From contig DATAKK010000088.1 of NCBI GenBank assembly GCA_036261615.1, positions 1-64,000 of the forward strand: 64,000 nt of DNA, read 5' to 3'. Source of the DNA: JAJYQH01 sp036261615 (lineage in GTDB: Bacteria > Actinomycetota > Actinomycetes > Propionibacteriales > Propionibacteriaceae). Made by a program: the position numbers and the translations under genes. Below, piece after piece: positions 1 to 8,524 of the stretch (position 1 is the stretch's first letter; each line of letters starts with the position of its first letter). Under the pieces are notes generated by a model that searched no databases, was not told the origin of the DNA, and saw nothing but the letters and a program-made list of their open reading frames with translations.

Positions 1-128
1 CAGGTTACTCACGTGTTACTCACCCGTTCGCCACTCGTGTACCCCGAAGGGCCTTACCGTTCGACTTGCATGTGTTAAGCACGCCGCCAGCGTTCGTCCT
101 GAGCCAGGATCAAACTCTCCGTTGAAAA
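1..128 (-). rRNA. rrs: 16S ribosomal RNA, 5' end (partial)
   Basis: The reverse complement reads as the bacterial 16S 5' end: GAGAGTTTGATCCTGGCTCA at about 119-100, then the conserved GACGAACGCTGGCGGCGTG block and AACACATGCAAGTCGAACGG. Only about the first 125 bases are inside the window; the gene continues off the left edge. The mature 5' end is placed at about 128 by analogy and could be off by several bases. It lies downstream of tyrS on the same strand. Confidence 0.97.
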
Positions 129-293
129 CTCCCCCACAAAAAGGGGCCAGACTCAACATCAGTCCAAACACTGACCAAAAACCCCAAAAAAGGGGCAATC
201 AATCACTCAAAGAAATCCAAACCCCACCAACACAACAGTGCCAGCAGAATCGGGACAGCACAAAAATGTGCAAAAAATGGCATTGACTTTCAA

Positions 294-315
294 AGCACGC
301 TGTTGAGTTCTCAAG
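294..315 (-). promoter_or_regulatory. rRNA leader processing/antitermination motif
   Basis: On the minus strand the leader contains CTTGAGAACTCAACAGCGTG, a sequence conserved upstream of 16S genes in actinobacteria and linked to leader-trailer pairing, RNase III processing and boxA-type antitermination. It lies about 170 bases ahead of the mature 16S end. The surrounding leader (129-370) is visibly A+T-richer than the rest of the window, as is usual for rRNA leaders. Confidence 0.75.
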
Positions 316-372
316 AATCGGGTGCAAACCTCGCATCAACCCAGAAGGCATCAACTCGGCGCAACTCGTCTT

Positions 373-401
373 ACTTTAGTCGGCTCAAATTCTGCTGTCA
401 A
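373..401 (-). promoter_or_regulatory. rrn promoter P2
   Basis: On the minus strand TTGACA (401-396) and TAAAGT (378-373) are separated by exactly 17 bases. This is a near-consensus sigma70/SigA promoter for the 16S operon and the proximal of two tandem promoters. The three bases upstream of the -10 plus its start read GACTAA, shared with P1. Confidence 0.85.
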
Positions 402-502
402 ATTCGCTTTCCGGCGGATTTTCCAGCCCTTTGAATCATTCCGAGGAACAATTTCGAAGGCTTCGAACCTGTTGTCTTGATTGCCTCGCGACAACCTCGA
501 CA

Positions 503-531
503 ACGTTAGTCGGGGCCCTATCCGGAGTCAA
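503..531 (-). promoter_or_regulatory. rrn promoter P1
   Basis: On the minus strand TTGACT (531-526) and TAACGT (508-503) have a 17-base spacer. It lies about 130 bases upstream of P2 and shares CGACTAA around the -10. The -35 is embedded in a small inverted repeat, TCCGGAGTCAAATCCGGA. Tandem promoters are usual for rRNA operons; relative strength cannot be judged from sequence. Confidence 0.8.
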
Positions 532-795
532 ATCCGGAACCCGTCCCCCCACCGTGCCGGCCGGACCGGGGCGGTGGTGGGTTCCATGCGAACACACACC
601 CGTGCCCAGGCGATCGTCAGTGGTGGGTTCTCCCAGTACGGCCGGCTGCGTGTCCGCTCGTCAGCAGCTGCTGACCGGGTCTCGCACCGTCCGGGTCACC
701 GGGAAGGCTTAGTAATGATGCATCTCCGCGCGCGGGGATGCAAGTCGGGGCCGGGCGACGGCTCTCCCGCGATCGCACGGACCAGACGGCGAGAG
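532..795. other. intergenic gap between tyrS and rrn promoters
   Basis: No gene is seen here; forward-strand ORFs crossing it are antisense shadows of tyrS. The one structure is a near-perfect inverted repeat at 719-740 (GCATCTCCGCG against CGCGGGGATGC, one G-T mismatch), 55 bases past the tyrS stop. It could end tyrS transcription, but no T-run follows on the minus strand. Confidence 0.5.
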
Positions 796-2055
796 TCAGA
801 CGGCGGTGAGGGCGCCCACGGTGCGGCGTCCGCGGCGGACGAGCACGTGGCCCCCGGGGAGGAGGTCGCCGGAGCTCAGCATCCGCTCGGGGTCGGTGAC
901 CTTCTCGTTGTTCACGTAGGCACCCCCTTCCTCGATGGCGCGCCGCGCCGCCGATTTCGAGGGGACGACCCCGGACAGCACGAGCGCGTCCACGACCGAA
1001 GGGAGCGCGACCGCGGCCACCTCATGCCGGCCGAGCTCGGCGACCACTCCGTCCAGCGCGCGGGGCGCCAGCTCGCGCAACTCCCCGCGCCCGAAGATCG
1101 CCGAGGCCGCGGCGACGGCCGCCTCGCGCTCCTCGACCGAGTGCACGAGGTCGGTGACGTCATCGGCGAGGGCGCGCTGGGCCGCCCGCCGGTGGGGCTC
1201 GGTGCGGGTGAGCTCCGCGAGCTGTTCGATCTCCTCGCGGGGGCGTTCGCTGAACACCTTGAGGTAGTCGATGACCTTGGCGTCCTCGGCGTTGAGGAAG
1301 AACTGGTGGAAGGCGTAGGGCGAGGTCATCTCCGGGTCGAGCCACACCGTGCCCGACTCCGTCTTGCCGAACTTCGTCCCGTCGGCCTTGGTGAGCAACG
1401 GGGTCGCCAGGGCATGCACGTGGGCGCCGTCGCTGCGTCGGATGAGCTCGACCCCCGCCGTGATGTTCCCCCACTGGTCGGATCCGCCCGTCTCGAGCGT
1501 GCAGCCGTAGGTGCGGAACAGGTGCCGGTAGTCGAGCGACTGGAGCAGGACATAGCTGAACTCCGTGTAGCTGATGCCCGACTCGAGCCGGTTGGCGACG
1601 ACCTCGCGTCCGAGCATCCGGTTGACCGGGAAGTGCTTGCCGACGTCGCGGAGGAAGTCGATGGTCGACAGCGGCTCGGTCCAGTCGTAGTTGTTGACCA
1701 CTCGAGCGGCGTTCTCCCCCTCGAAGCTCACGAACCGGCTGACCTGGGCGCGGATGCGCTCGACCCACTGGGCCACGACGTCCCTGGGGTTGAGGAGACG
1801 CTCAGAGGTCTCCTTGGGGTCACCGATCAGTCCGGTCGAGCCTCCGACGAGGAGCAGCGGACGGTGGCCGGCGCGCTGCAGCGCCCGGACGACCATGAGC
1901 TGCACGAGGTTGCCCATGTGGATGCTGGGAGCCGTGGGGTCGAAGCCGACGTAGAACGTGACGGGACCGGCGTCCAGGTGCGCGGCCAGGGCCTCGGGGT
2001 CGGTGGAGTTGGCGATCAGCCCACGCCAGGTCAGTTCGTCGAGCACGGCATTCAC
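796..2055 (-). CDS. tyrS: tyrosyl-tRNA synthetase
   Basis: This class I aminoacyl-tRNA synthetase charges tRNA-Tyr. The 419-residue protein has the bacterial TyrRS length. The HIGH-type motif is HMGN at residues 46-49, the tyrosine-pocket segment GGSDQWGN is near 190-197, and the KMSKS-type loop is KFGKT at 228-232. The last ~70 residues look like an S4 RNA-binding domain (SKSAARRAIEEGGAYVN). The GTG start is 7 bases downstream of TAGGCT (2068-2063), so a promoter of its own with an essentially leaderless transcript is likely, although argH ends only 18 bases upstream. It lies between the arginine operon and the rRNA operon. Confidence 0.97.
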   Translation of the reverse strand: MNAVLDELTWRGLIANSTDPEALAAHLDAGPVTFYVGFDPTAPSIHMGNLVQLMVVRALQRAGHRPLLLVGGSTGLIGDPKETSERLLNPRDVVAQWVERIRAQVSRFVSFEGENAARVVNNYDWTEPLSTIDFLRDVGKHFPVNRMLGREVVANRLESGISYTEFSYVLLQSLDYRHLFRTYGCTLETGGSDQWGNITAGVELIRRSDGAHVHALATPLLTKADGTKFGKTESGTVWLDPEMTSPYAFHQFFLNAEDAKVIDYLKVFSERPREEIEQLAELTRTEPHRRAAQRALADDVTDLVHSVEEREAAVAAASAIFGRGELRELAPRALDGVVAELGRHEVAAVALPSVVDALVLSGVVPSKSAARRAIEEGGAYVNNEKVTDPERMLSSGDLLPGGHVLVRRGRRTVGALTAV

Positions 2056-2073
2056 GCCGGGCAGCCTACCGGT

Positions 2074-3516
2074 TCAGCCCCTCGCCCAGCCTCGGAGCCG
2101 GTCGGCCTCGGACGCCAGCTCGCGGAGTTGGTCGGCCACGGCCGGTCGGGCGGTGCCCCCCCGCCCGGACCTGGAGGCGACCGAACCCTCGACCGTCAGG
2201 ACGTCGCGCACGGCACCGGAGAGCCGGGGGTCGATCCCGGCCAGCTGGGCGTCGGTGAGTCGGGCGAGCTCGAGCCCGTGGGCCTCGCAGTACTGCACCG
2301 CGCGCCCGGTGATCTCGTGCGCCTGGGCGAACGGCACCCGCTGCCGCACCAGCCAGTCGGCCATGTCGGTGGCCAAGGAGAATCCGCGGGGTGCGAGGTC
2401 GGCCATCCGGACCTCGTCGAAGGCGAGCGTCGCCACCATCCCGGCCACGGCGGGTAGCAGGACGTGCAGCTGGTCGATGCCGTCGAACAGCGGCTCCTTG
2501 TCCTCCTGGAGGTCGCGGTTGTAGGCAAGCGGCAGCCCCTTGAAGGTGGCCAGCAGGCCCGCGAGGTTGCCGATGAGACGTCCCGCCTTCCCCCGGGCCA
2601 GCTCGGCGACGTCGGGGTTCTTCTTCTGCGGCATGATGCTCGAGCCGGTCGACCACGCGTCGTCGAGGCGGGCGAAGCCGAACTCGTGGGTGCACCACGT
2701 GATGACGTCCTCACTGAGCCGCGAGATGTCCACGCCGATCTGGGCGAGCACGTAGGCGGCCTCGGCCACGAGGTCGCGGGCCGCGGTGCCGTCGATGGAG
2801 TTGGGGACGCTGGAGGAGAAGCCGAGGTCGGACGCCACCAGCTCGGGCGAGAGCCCGAGGGACGTGCCGGCCAGCGCGCCGGAACCGTACGGGGAGACCG
2901 CGAGCCGGCGGTCGAGGTCGACCAGCCGGGACACGTCGCGCACCAGCGGCCAGGCGTGCGCGAGCAGGTGATGGCTCAGCAGCACCGGCTGCGCCGACTG
3001 CATGTGCGTACGCCCGGGCATCACCGCACCGAGATGGCCATCGGCCTGGCCGCGCAGCGCCTCGACGACGTCGAGCACGTCGAGTGCCACCAGCCGGATC
3101 TCCCGGCGGAGGTAGAGCCGGATGAGGGTGGCGATCTGGTCGTTGCGGGACCGGCCCGCGCGCAACCGTCCCCCGAGGTCGGGGCCGACCCGCTCGACCA
3201 GTCCCCGCTCGAGCGCGCCGTGGACGTCCTCGTCGGTGGGCGCGGGGAGGAACCGCCCGGCGAGGACGTCGTCGCGCAGGGCGCGCAGGCCGGCTGCGAG
3301 GCGGGCGTACTCGTCGCCGGTGAGCAGCCCGGCCTCGTTGAGCGCGCGGGCGTGCGCGAGGGACCCGGCGAGGTCGTGGGGGGCGAGCCGCCAGTCGAAC
3401 TGGGTGCTCTGGGAGAGGGCGAACATCGCGTCCGCGGGTCCGCCGGCGAACCGGCCTCCCCACAGGCGGCCCTCCGTGCCGTCCGCGGCGGTCTCACGCG
3501 GGTCGGGATCGCTCAC
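2074..3516 (-). CDS. argH: argininosuccinate lyase
   Basis: It catalyses the last step of arginine synthesis, argininosuccinate to arginine plus fumarate. The 480-residue protein belongs to the fumarase/aspartase superfamily, with signature GSSIMPQKKNP at 291-301 and the histidine region PGRTHMQ near 167-173. The GTG start is preceded by AAGGAG four bases upstream, and argR ends 21 bases upstream, so argR and argH are probably cotranscribed. argG, whose product makes its substrate, is not in this cluster. The C-terminus ends in a short Arg/Ala-rich tail (ADQLRELASEADRLRGWARG), consistent with the family. Confidence 0.96.
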   Translation of the reverse strand: MSDPDPRETAADGTEGRLWGGRFAGGPADAMFALSQSTQFDWRLAPHDLAGSLAHARALNEAGLLTGDEYARLAAGLRALRDDVLAGRFLPAPTDEDVHGALERGLVERVGPDLGGRLRAGRSRNDQIATLIRLYLRREIRLVALDVLDVVEALRGQADGHLGAVMPGRTHMQSAQPVLLSHHLLAHAWPLVRDVSRLVDLDRRLAVSPYGSGALAGTSLGLSPELVASDLGFSSSVPNSIDGTAARDLVAEAAYVLAQIGVDISRLSEDVITWCTHEFGFARLDDAWSTGSSIMPQKKNPDVAELARGKAGRLIGNLAGLLATFKGLPLAYNRDLQEDKEPLFDGIDQLHVLLPAVAGMVATLAFDEVRMADLAPRGFSLATDMADWLVRQRVPFAQAHEITGRAVQYCEAHGLELARLTDAQLAGIDPRLSGAVRDVLTVEGSVASRSGRGGTARPAVADQLRELASEADRLRGWARG

Positions 3517-3537
3517 GGGACTCCTTCGTGGCTGGGC

Positions 3538-4029
3538 TCACGCGGGCTGGACGCCACCGCTGAGCTCGAGGAACTGGGACGCGAGATCGGCGCCGGTCGC
3601 CGGTTCGCGCGCGATGACCAGGATGGTGTCATCGCCTGCGATCGTACCGACGACCGACTCGGGCCTCGCCCGGTCGATCGCGGACGCGAAATACTGGGCC
3701 GCGCCCGGCGGCGTCCGGAGCACGGCGAGGTTGCCCGAGGAGTCGGCCCCGAGGAGCACCTCCGCGCACAACCGGGCCAGACGGGCCTGGTCGGCGGCCT
3801 CGTCGGAGCCGACCCCCGCCGCCGTGGCGTAGACGAGCCGCCCGTCGCTGCCGCGCACCCGGACGGCGCCCAGGTCGAGCAGGTCGCGGCTCAGTGTCCC
3901 CTGGCTGACGGACAGGCCGTCCTGCGCGAGGAGATCGGCGAGTTCGGCCTGGCTGGCCACCTCGCGGCTCTCGATGAGCGCCGCGATCCGCGCCTGCCTG
4001 GCGGCCCGGGAGGTCCGCTCACCGTGCAT
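3538..4029 (-). CDS. argR: arginine repressor ArgR
   Basis: Hexameric arginine-sensing repressor (163 aa). The N-terminal winged helix (about 1-75) contains SQAELADLLAQDG and VSQGTLSRDL, the typical ArgR recognition region. The C-terminal arginine-binding/oligomerisation domain has GTIAGDDTILVIAR near 127-140. The start overlaps the end of argD by 11 bases, so translation is probably coupled. The expected target is in this window: two ARG boxes over the argC promoter (8465-8502). By family precedent it represses the operon that encodes it when arginine is abundant. Confidence 0.95.
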   Translation of the reverse strand: MHGERTSRAARQARIAALIESREVASQAELADLLAQDGLSVSQGTLSRDLLDLGAVRVRGSDGRLVYATAAGVGSDEAADQARLARLCAEVLLGADSSGNLAVLRTPPGAAQYFASAIDRARPESVVGTIAGDDTILVIAREPATGADLASQFLELSGGVQPA

Positions 4030-5257
4030 CGGAGGAACCGGCCGGGAGCGCCTCGAGCAGCGCCGCGACGAACTCGTCGATCTGGGCCTCCGTGACGATG
4101 AGCGGCGGCGCCACCCGGATCACGGCCGGACGCGGGGCGTTGGCCACCCAGCCCGCGTCCAGCAGGCGCTCGACGGTGGCGACCGCCACGTCGTCGGTGA
4201 GCACGATCCCGCGCAGCAGCCCGCGCCCCCGGACACCGGACACGAGCGGATGCCCCGCCTCCATGATCCTGGTGGCGAGCCGCTCCCCGAGCCGCTGGGA
4301 CGCCGCCAGCAGCCCGTCACGCTCGATGACGCCGATGACGGCCAGTCCCGCCACGGCGGCCACAGGGTTGCCGCCGAAGGTGGTGCCGTGGTTGCCCGGC
4401 TGCAGCAGCCCGGCGGCCGGACCCACCGCCACGCACGCCCCGATCGGGAACCCGTTGCCGAGGCCCTTGGCGAAGGTGACGACGTCGGCGGTGATGCCGG
4501 AGCCGGTGCTGGCGAGCCAGTCGCCGCACCGGCCCATGCCCGTCTGCACCTCGTCGAGCCACAGCAGGGCGCCGTGGGCGGAGGTGGTCCGGCGGGCCAC
4601 GCGGAGGAACTCGTCGCCCGGGTCGACGACCCCGTTCTCGCCCTGGATCGGCTCGATGACCACCGCGGCCACCGTGTCGTCGACCGCCCGGGCGAGTGCG
4701 TCGGCGTCCCCGTAGGGCACGAAGGTGACGTCGCCCGGCAGCGGTTCGAACGGCGTGCGGTAGGCGGGATTGTGGGTGATCGCGAGGGCTCCCATGGTGC
4801 GCCCGTGGAAGCTGCCCTCCATGGCAACGATCCGGGTGCGCCCGGTGCGGCGGGTCAGCTTGAAGGCCGCCTCGTTGGCCTCGGTGCCGGAGTTCGCGAA
4901 GAACACCTTCGCCTCGGTGCCCGGCTGGTTGGCCGTGACGAATCCCGCGAGTCGTTCGGCGAGGGCGATCTGGGCCGGGGTGGCGAAGAAGTTGCTCACG
5001 TGCCCGAGGGTCGAGAGCTGCCCGGTGATCGCCGCGAGCACGGCAGGGTGGGCGTGGCCGAGCGCGTTGACCGCGATGCCCGCGAGGAAGTCGGTGTAGC
5101 GGTTGCCGTCGGCGTCCCACAGGTGGGCGCCCTCCCCCCGGACGAACACCCGCTTCGGGGGCCCGAAGGTGTTCATGAGGGAGTTCTGGTAGCGCGTCGT
5201 CCAGGCCGCCTGGGACGCGGGTGCGGTGGGCCCGGCGACGACGTCGATGTCACTCAT
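4019..5257 (-). CDS. argD: acetylornithine aminotransferase
   Basis: PLP-dependent class III aminotransferase converting N-acetylglutamate semialdehyde to N-acetylornithine (412 aa). Motifs: ANSGTEANEAA near 121-131 (PLP phosphate site), WLDEVQTGMGR with Asp235, and the Schiff-base lysine K264 in TFAKGLGNG. The ATG at 5257 was chosen because MSDIDVV is followed at once by family-like sequence, and it overlaps the argB end (5250) by 8 bases. Upstream in-frame codons lie inside argB in another frame. Its 3' end overlaps argR. Confidence 0.96.
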   Translation of the reverse strand: MSDIDVVAGPTAPASQAAWTTRYQNSLMNTFGPPKRVFVRGEGAHLWDADGNRYTDFLAGIAVNALGHAHPAVLAAITGQLSTLGHVSNFFATPAQIALAERLAGFVTANQPGTEAKVFFANSGTEANEAAFKLTRRTGRTRIVAMEGSFHGRTMGALAITHNPAYRTPFEPLPGDVTFVPYGDADALARAVDDTVAAVVIEPIQGENGVVDPGDEFLRVARRTTSAHGALLWLDEVQTGMGRCGDWLASTGSGITADVVTFAKGLGNGFPIGACVAVGPAAGLLQPGNHGTTFGGNPVAAVAGLAVIGVIERDGLLAASQRLGERLATRIMEAGHPLVSGVRGRGLLRGIVLTDDVAVATVERLLDAGWVANAPRPAVIRVAPPLIVTEAQIDEFVAALLEALPAGSSDAR

Positions 5258-6296
5258 GAGCGCTCTCCTCGGTGTGGGCTGCGGTGGTGTCGGGGGCGGT
5301 GACGGGCAGGGCCACGGCGTCGGAGGCCGTGGGACCCATGACCATGGTGCCGATGCCTTCGTCGGTGAAGATCTCGAGCAGCAGCGAGTGCCGCACCCGG
5401 CCGTCGATGACGGTCGCCCGGGGGACGCCGGACTCGACCGCGAACAGGCAGCCCTCCATCTTGGGACGCATCCCGGACTCGAGGCTGGGCAGCATCGCCC
5501 GGAGGTCATCGGCGGTGATCTGGGTGACCACCTCGTCGGAGTTCGGCCAGTCGGCGTAGAGCCCGGCGACGTCGGTGAGCATGACCAGCCGCTCCGCGCC
5601 CAAGGCCGCGGCGAGGGCGGCCGCCGCGGTGTCGGCGTTGACGTTGTGCACCTGCCCCGACGCGTCGGGAGCGACCGAGGCGATGACGGGGATCCGGCCG
5701 CTGTCGATGAGGTCGAGGATCGCCGACGGCCGCACCGTGACGACGTCGCCGACGAGGCCGAGGTCGACGTCCTCGCCGTCGACGGTGATTCCCTTGCGCT
5801 CGGCGGTGAACAGTGCGAAGTCCTCACCCGACATGCCCACCGCCAGCGGGCCGTGCTGGTTGATGAGGTTGACGAGCTCGCGGCCCACCTGCCCGACGAG
5901 CACCATCCGCACGACGTCCATGGCCTCGGGGGTGGTGACCCGGAGGCCCGCGCGGAACTCCGAGGCGATGTCGAGGCGCTTGAGCATCCGCGAGATCTGC
6001 GGGCCGCCGCCGTGCACGACGACCGGGCGGACGCCGCACCGGCGCAGGAAGACGATGTCCTCGGCGAACGCGCGCTTGAGGTCGTCGTCGACCATCGCGT
6101 TGCCGCCGTACTTGATGACGACGACCTTGCCCGCGTACGCGGTGAGCCACGGGAGGGCCTCGATGAGCGTGTTGGCCTTGCCCATGGCGGTGGCCTGGTC
6201 GATGCTGCGGCGCCGCACCCGGCTGCGCGCCGCCCACTCGCTCGCGGGCTGGGTGCTCGTCTCCTGGGCGGGGACCAGTTCGGGGGGCATGGTCAT
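5250..6296 (-). CDS. argB: acetylglutamate kinase
   Basis: Amino acid kinase that phosphorylates N-acetylglutamate (348 aa). Visible motifs: VVVIKYGGNAM (nucleotide site), VVHGGGPQI (substrate site) and VNADTAAAALA. The ATG at 6296 forms an ATGA overlap with the argJ stop, suggesting coupling. Family members often start near MGKANTLIEALPW, which here would be an ATG at 6185, so the first 37 residues (Gln/Ser/Arg-rich) may be an extension or mis-start. The roughly 20-residue Thr/Glu-rich C-terminal tail is also longer than usual. Arginine feedback inhibition is common in this family, but the sequence does not prove it here. Confidence 0.95.
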   Translation of the reverse strand: MTMPPELVPAQETSTQPASEWAARSRVRRRSIDQATAMGKANTLIEALPWLTAYAGKVVVIKYGGNAMVDDDLKRAFAEDIVFLRRCGVRPVVVHGGGPQISRMLKRLDIASEFRAGLRVTTPEAMDVVRMVLVGQVGRELVNLINQHGPLAVGMSGEDFALFTAERKGITVDGEDVDLGLVGDVVTVRPSAILDLIDSGRIPVIASVAPDASGQVHNVNADTAAAALAAALGAERLVMLTDVAGLYADWPNSDEVVTQITADDLRAMLPSLESGMRPKMEGCLFAVESGVPRATVIDGRVRHSLLLEIFTDEGIGTMVMGPTASDAVALPVTAPDTTAAHTEESAHE

Positions 6297-7444
6297 GACG
6301 AGTACTCCGCGTTCTCCTTGACGTAGTCATAGGTGAGGTCGTTGGTCCAGACGGTGGCCGACGCGGTGCCGGCGTGCAGGTCGACCTCCACGTGGCATGC
6401 GCGTGGGGTCAGGTCGACGAGCGAGCGGTCCTCGCCGATTCCCCCGGCGCGGCACACCTGCACGCCGTTGAAGCGCACGTCGAGGGCGTCCGGGTCGAAG
6501 GTCGCGGCGGTGGTGCCGATGGCGGCCAGCACCCGTCCCCAGTTGGGGTCGTTGCCGAAGATCGCGCACTTGAACAGGTTGTTGCGGGCGATGCTGCGGG
6601 CGACCTCGACCGCGTCGTCCTCGGACGCCGCGTTCGTGACGGCGATGGAGATGTCGTGGCTCGACCCCTCGGCGTCCCCGAGCAGCTGACGGCCGAGGTC
6701 GAGGAGGAGCTCGGTGAGTGCCTCGCGGAACTCTCCGGCGTCCGGGGTGAGGCCCGAGGCGCCGCTGGCCATGAGGATGACGCTGTCGTTCGTGCTCATG
6801 CACCCGTCGGAGTCGAGCCGGTCGAGGCTCACCCGGGTGGCGGCCCGCAGCGCCGCGTCGAGCTCGGACGCGGGCAGGTCGGCGTCGGTGGTCAGCACCA
6901 CGAGCATGGTGGCCAGGGCGGGGGCGAGCATGCCGGCCCCCTTGGCCATGCCACCGATGCTCCAGCCCTCTCGCGCGACCACTGCGGTCTTCGCCACGGT
7001 GTCGGTGGTCATGATCGCCTCGGCGGCGTCGGCTCCCCCCTCGGACGAGAGGGCGGCCGCGGCCGAGGCGACGCCGCATGCGAGCCGCTCCATCGGCAGC
7101 CGGACGCCGATCAGCCCGGTCGAGCACACCGCGACCTCGTTGGAGGGGACGCCGAGGGTCGCGGCGACCAGCCCTGCGGTGGCGACGGCGTCGTGGTAGC
7201 CCTCGACGCCGGTGCAGGCGTTGGCGCCGCCCGAGTTGAGCACGACGGCGACGAGGGAGCCGTCCTCGACCGCGTAGCGCGACCACTTCACCGGGGCTGC
7301 GAACACCCGGTTGGAGGTGAACACGGCCGCGGCCGCCGTGCTGGGGCCGAGGTTGTGGACGAGGGCGAGGTCGCGGCGCCCGGACGCCTTGAGGCCCGCG
7401 GCGACGCCGGCGGCGGCGAACCCGCGGGGATGGGTGACGGTCAC
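6293..7444 (-). CDS. argJ: bifunctional ornithine acetyltransferase / N-acetylglutamate synthase
   Basis: It recycles the acetyl group in the cyclic arginine pathway (383 aa). The autoproteolysis site is visible in MLAPALATMLVVLTTD: cleavage is expected before Thr179, which becomes the nucleophile of the beta chain. The GTG start at 7444 overlaps the argC stop (GTGA), and family sequence (VTVTHPRGFAAAGV) begins there. A longer reading in this frame runs antisense-like through argC and is not real. The ATGA overlap with argB makes CJBD one tight unit. Confidence 0.96.
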   Translation of the reverse strand: MTVTHPRGFAAAGVAAGLKASGRRDLALVHNLGPSTAAAAVFTSNRVFAAPVKWSRYAVEDGSLVAVVLNSGGANACTGVEGYHDAVATAGLVAATLGVPSNEVAVCSTGLIGVRLPMERLACGVASAAAALSSEGGADAAEAIMTTDTVAKTAVVAREGWSIGGMAKGAGMLAPALATMLVVLTTDADLPASELDAALRAATRVSLDRLDSDGCMSTNDSVILMASGASGLTPDAGEFREALTELLLDLGRQLLGDAEGSSHDISIAVTNAASEDDAVEVARSIARNNLFKCAIFGNDPNWGRVLAAIGTTAATFDPDALDVRFNGVQVCRAGGIGEDRSLVDLTPRACHVEVDLHAGTASATVWTNDLTYDYVKENAEYSS

Positions 7445-8466
7445 GGGGCAACTCCAAGCGTGGTGAGTCCGGTGGTCTCGGGCAGGCCGAGGGCGAGGTT
7501 CATCGACTGGACGGCTCCCCCGGCCGTCCCCTTGCACAGGTTGTCGAGGGTGGCGACCGCGACCAGCCGCCCGGCCGCGTCGTCGCGGGTGACCTGGACG
7601 TGCACGGCGTTGCTGCCGACGACGTTCTGGCTCTGCGGCCACTGACCCGCGGGCAGCAGGTGGACGAACGGCTCGTCGGCGTAGGCCTGTTCGTAGGCGG
7701 CCCGGATCTCGTCGGCGGACGCGTCGGTGGGAGCGGTGACCACCGCGAGGATGCCGCGGGCCATGGGCACGAGCAGCGGGGTGAAGCTCACCGAGGGCTG
7801 GTCGGCGCCGAGCCGGGCGAAGTTCTGCAGGATCTCGGGCACGTGCCGGTGCACACCCCCGACCCCGTAGGCGGACGCCGACCCGAACAGTTCCGACCCG
7901 AGCAGGTTGGGCTTGAGCGACTTGCCGGCACCCGAGCTGCCGGACGCCGCCGCGACCACGACGTCCTGCCCGGTGACCAGGCCGGCCGTGAGCGCCGGGA
8001 GCAGCGCGAGGGTGACCGTTGTCGGGTAGCAGCCGGGGACGGCGATCCGCTGGGTGGCGGCGAGGATCTCGCGGTTGCCGGGCAGCTCGGGAAGCCCGTA
8101 GGGCCAGGTTCCGGCGTGCGGCGTCCCGTAGAACCGCTCCCACTGCTCGGCGTCGGCGAGCCGGAAGTCGGCACCGGCGTCGATGACCAGCACGTGCGGC
8201 TCGAGTTGGGCGGCGACCTCGGCCGAGGCCCCGTGCGGCAGGGCCAGGAACACGATGTCGTGCCCTGCCAGCACCTCGGCCGTCGTCGGCAGCACCTCGC
8301 GCCCGGCCAGGGGCACCAGGTGGGGATGGTGCTGACCCAGCAGGCTGCCCGCGCTGGCGTTCGCCGTGAGGGCGCCGATCTCGATGTCGGGGTGGCCGAG
8401 CAGGAGGCGGAGGACTTCGCCGCCCGCGTACCCGGTGCATCCCGCGACCGCAACTGACCACGTCAT
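7441..8466 (-). CDS. argC: N-acetyl-gamma-glutamyl-phosphate reductase
   Basis: NADPH-dependent reductase making N-acetylglutamate semialdehyde (341 aa). The N-terminal Rossmann motif is VAGCTGYAGGEVLRLL, and the active-site cysteine C146 lies in PGCYPTT. It is the first gene of the arginine operon. The ATG has no Shine-Dalgarno; it lies 6 bases after CATAGT (8478-8473), which has TGGAAT 17 bases further upstream, so the transcript is probably leaderless. Two ARG boxes cover this promoter and the start codon. Confidence 0.96.
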   Translation of the reverse strand: MTWSVAVAGCTGYAGGEVLRLLLGHPDIEIGALTANASAGSLLGQHHPHLVPLAGREVLPTTAEVLAGHDIVFLALPHGASAEVAAQLEPHVLVIDAGADFRLADAEQWERFYGTPHAGTWPYGLPELPGNREILAATQRIAVPGCYPTTVTLALLPALTAGLVTGQDVVVAAASGSSGAGKSLKPNLLGSELFGSASAYGVGGVHRHVPEILQNFARLGADQPSVSFTPLLVPMARGILAVVTAPTDASADEIRAAYEQAYADEPFVHLLPAGQWPQSQNVVGSNAVHVQVTRDDAAGRLVAVATLDNLCKGTAGGAVQSMNLALGLPETTGLTTLGVAP

Positions 8467-8502
8467 GGCATAACTATGTCATGTTGTGAATAGTTATTCC
8501 AT
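8465..8502 (-). promoter_or_regulatory. arg operon promoter with two ARG boxes
   Basis: Two 18-bp imperfect palindromes lie side by side, 8485-8502 (minus strand ATGGAATAACTATTCACA) and 8465-8482 (minus strand ATGACATAGTTATGCCAT), with centres 20 bp apart and a 2-bp gap. This matches the paired ARG-box geometry used by ArgR hexamers. They overlap the predicted -35 (TGGAAT, 8501-8496), -10 (CATAGT, 8478-8473) and the argC ATG, so bound ArgR would block RNA polymerase. Confidence 0.8.
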
Positions 8503-8524
8503 TCTGGCCGGCCCGCGGGCCTGG

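Noticed and set aside
460..480. tRNA TPsiC-like GGTTCGAAGCC on the minus strand
   Set aside because: No acceptor stem, D-arm or anticodon arm around it; it lies in the rRNA leader between promoters.
719..740. Intrinsic terminator of tyrS
   Set aside because: Good inverted repeat but no T-run and almost no loop; kept only as a possibility in the gap entry.
481..2457. Long forward ORF (658 codons) opposite tyrS and argH
   Set aside because: Antisense shadow of GC-rich genes; residues are His/Gly/Glu-rich with no domain, and the minus-strand genes are certain.
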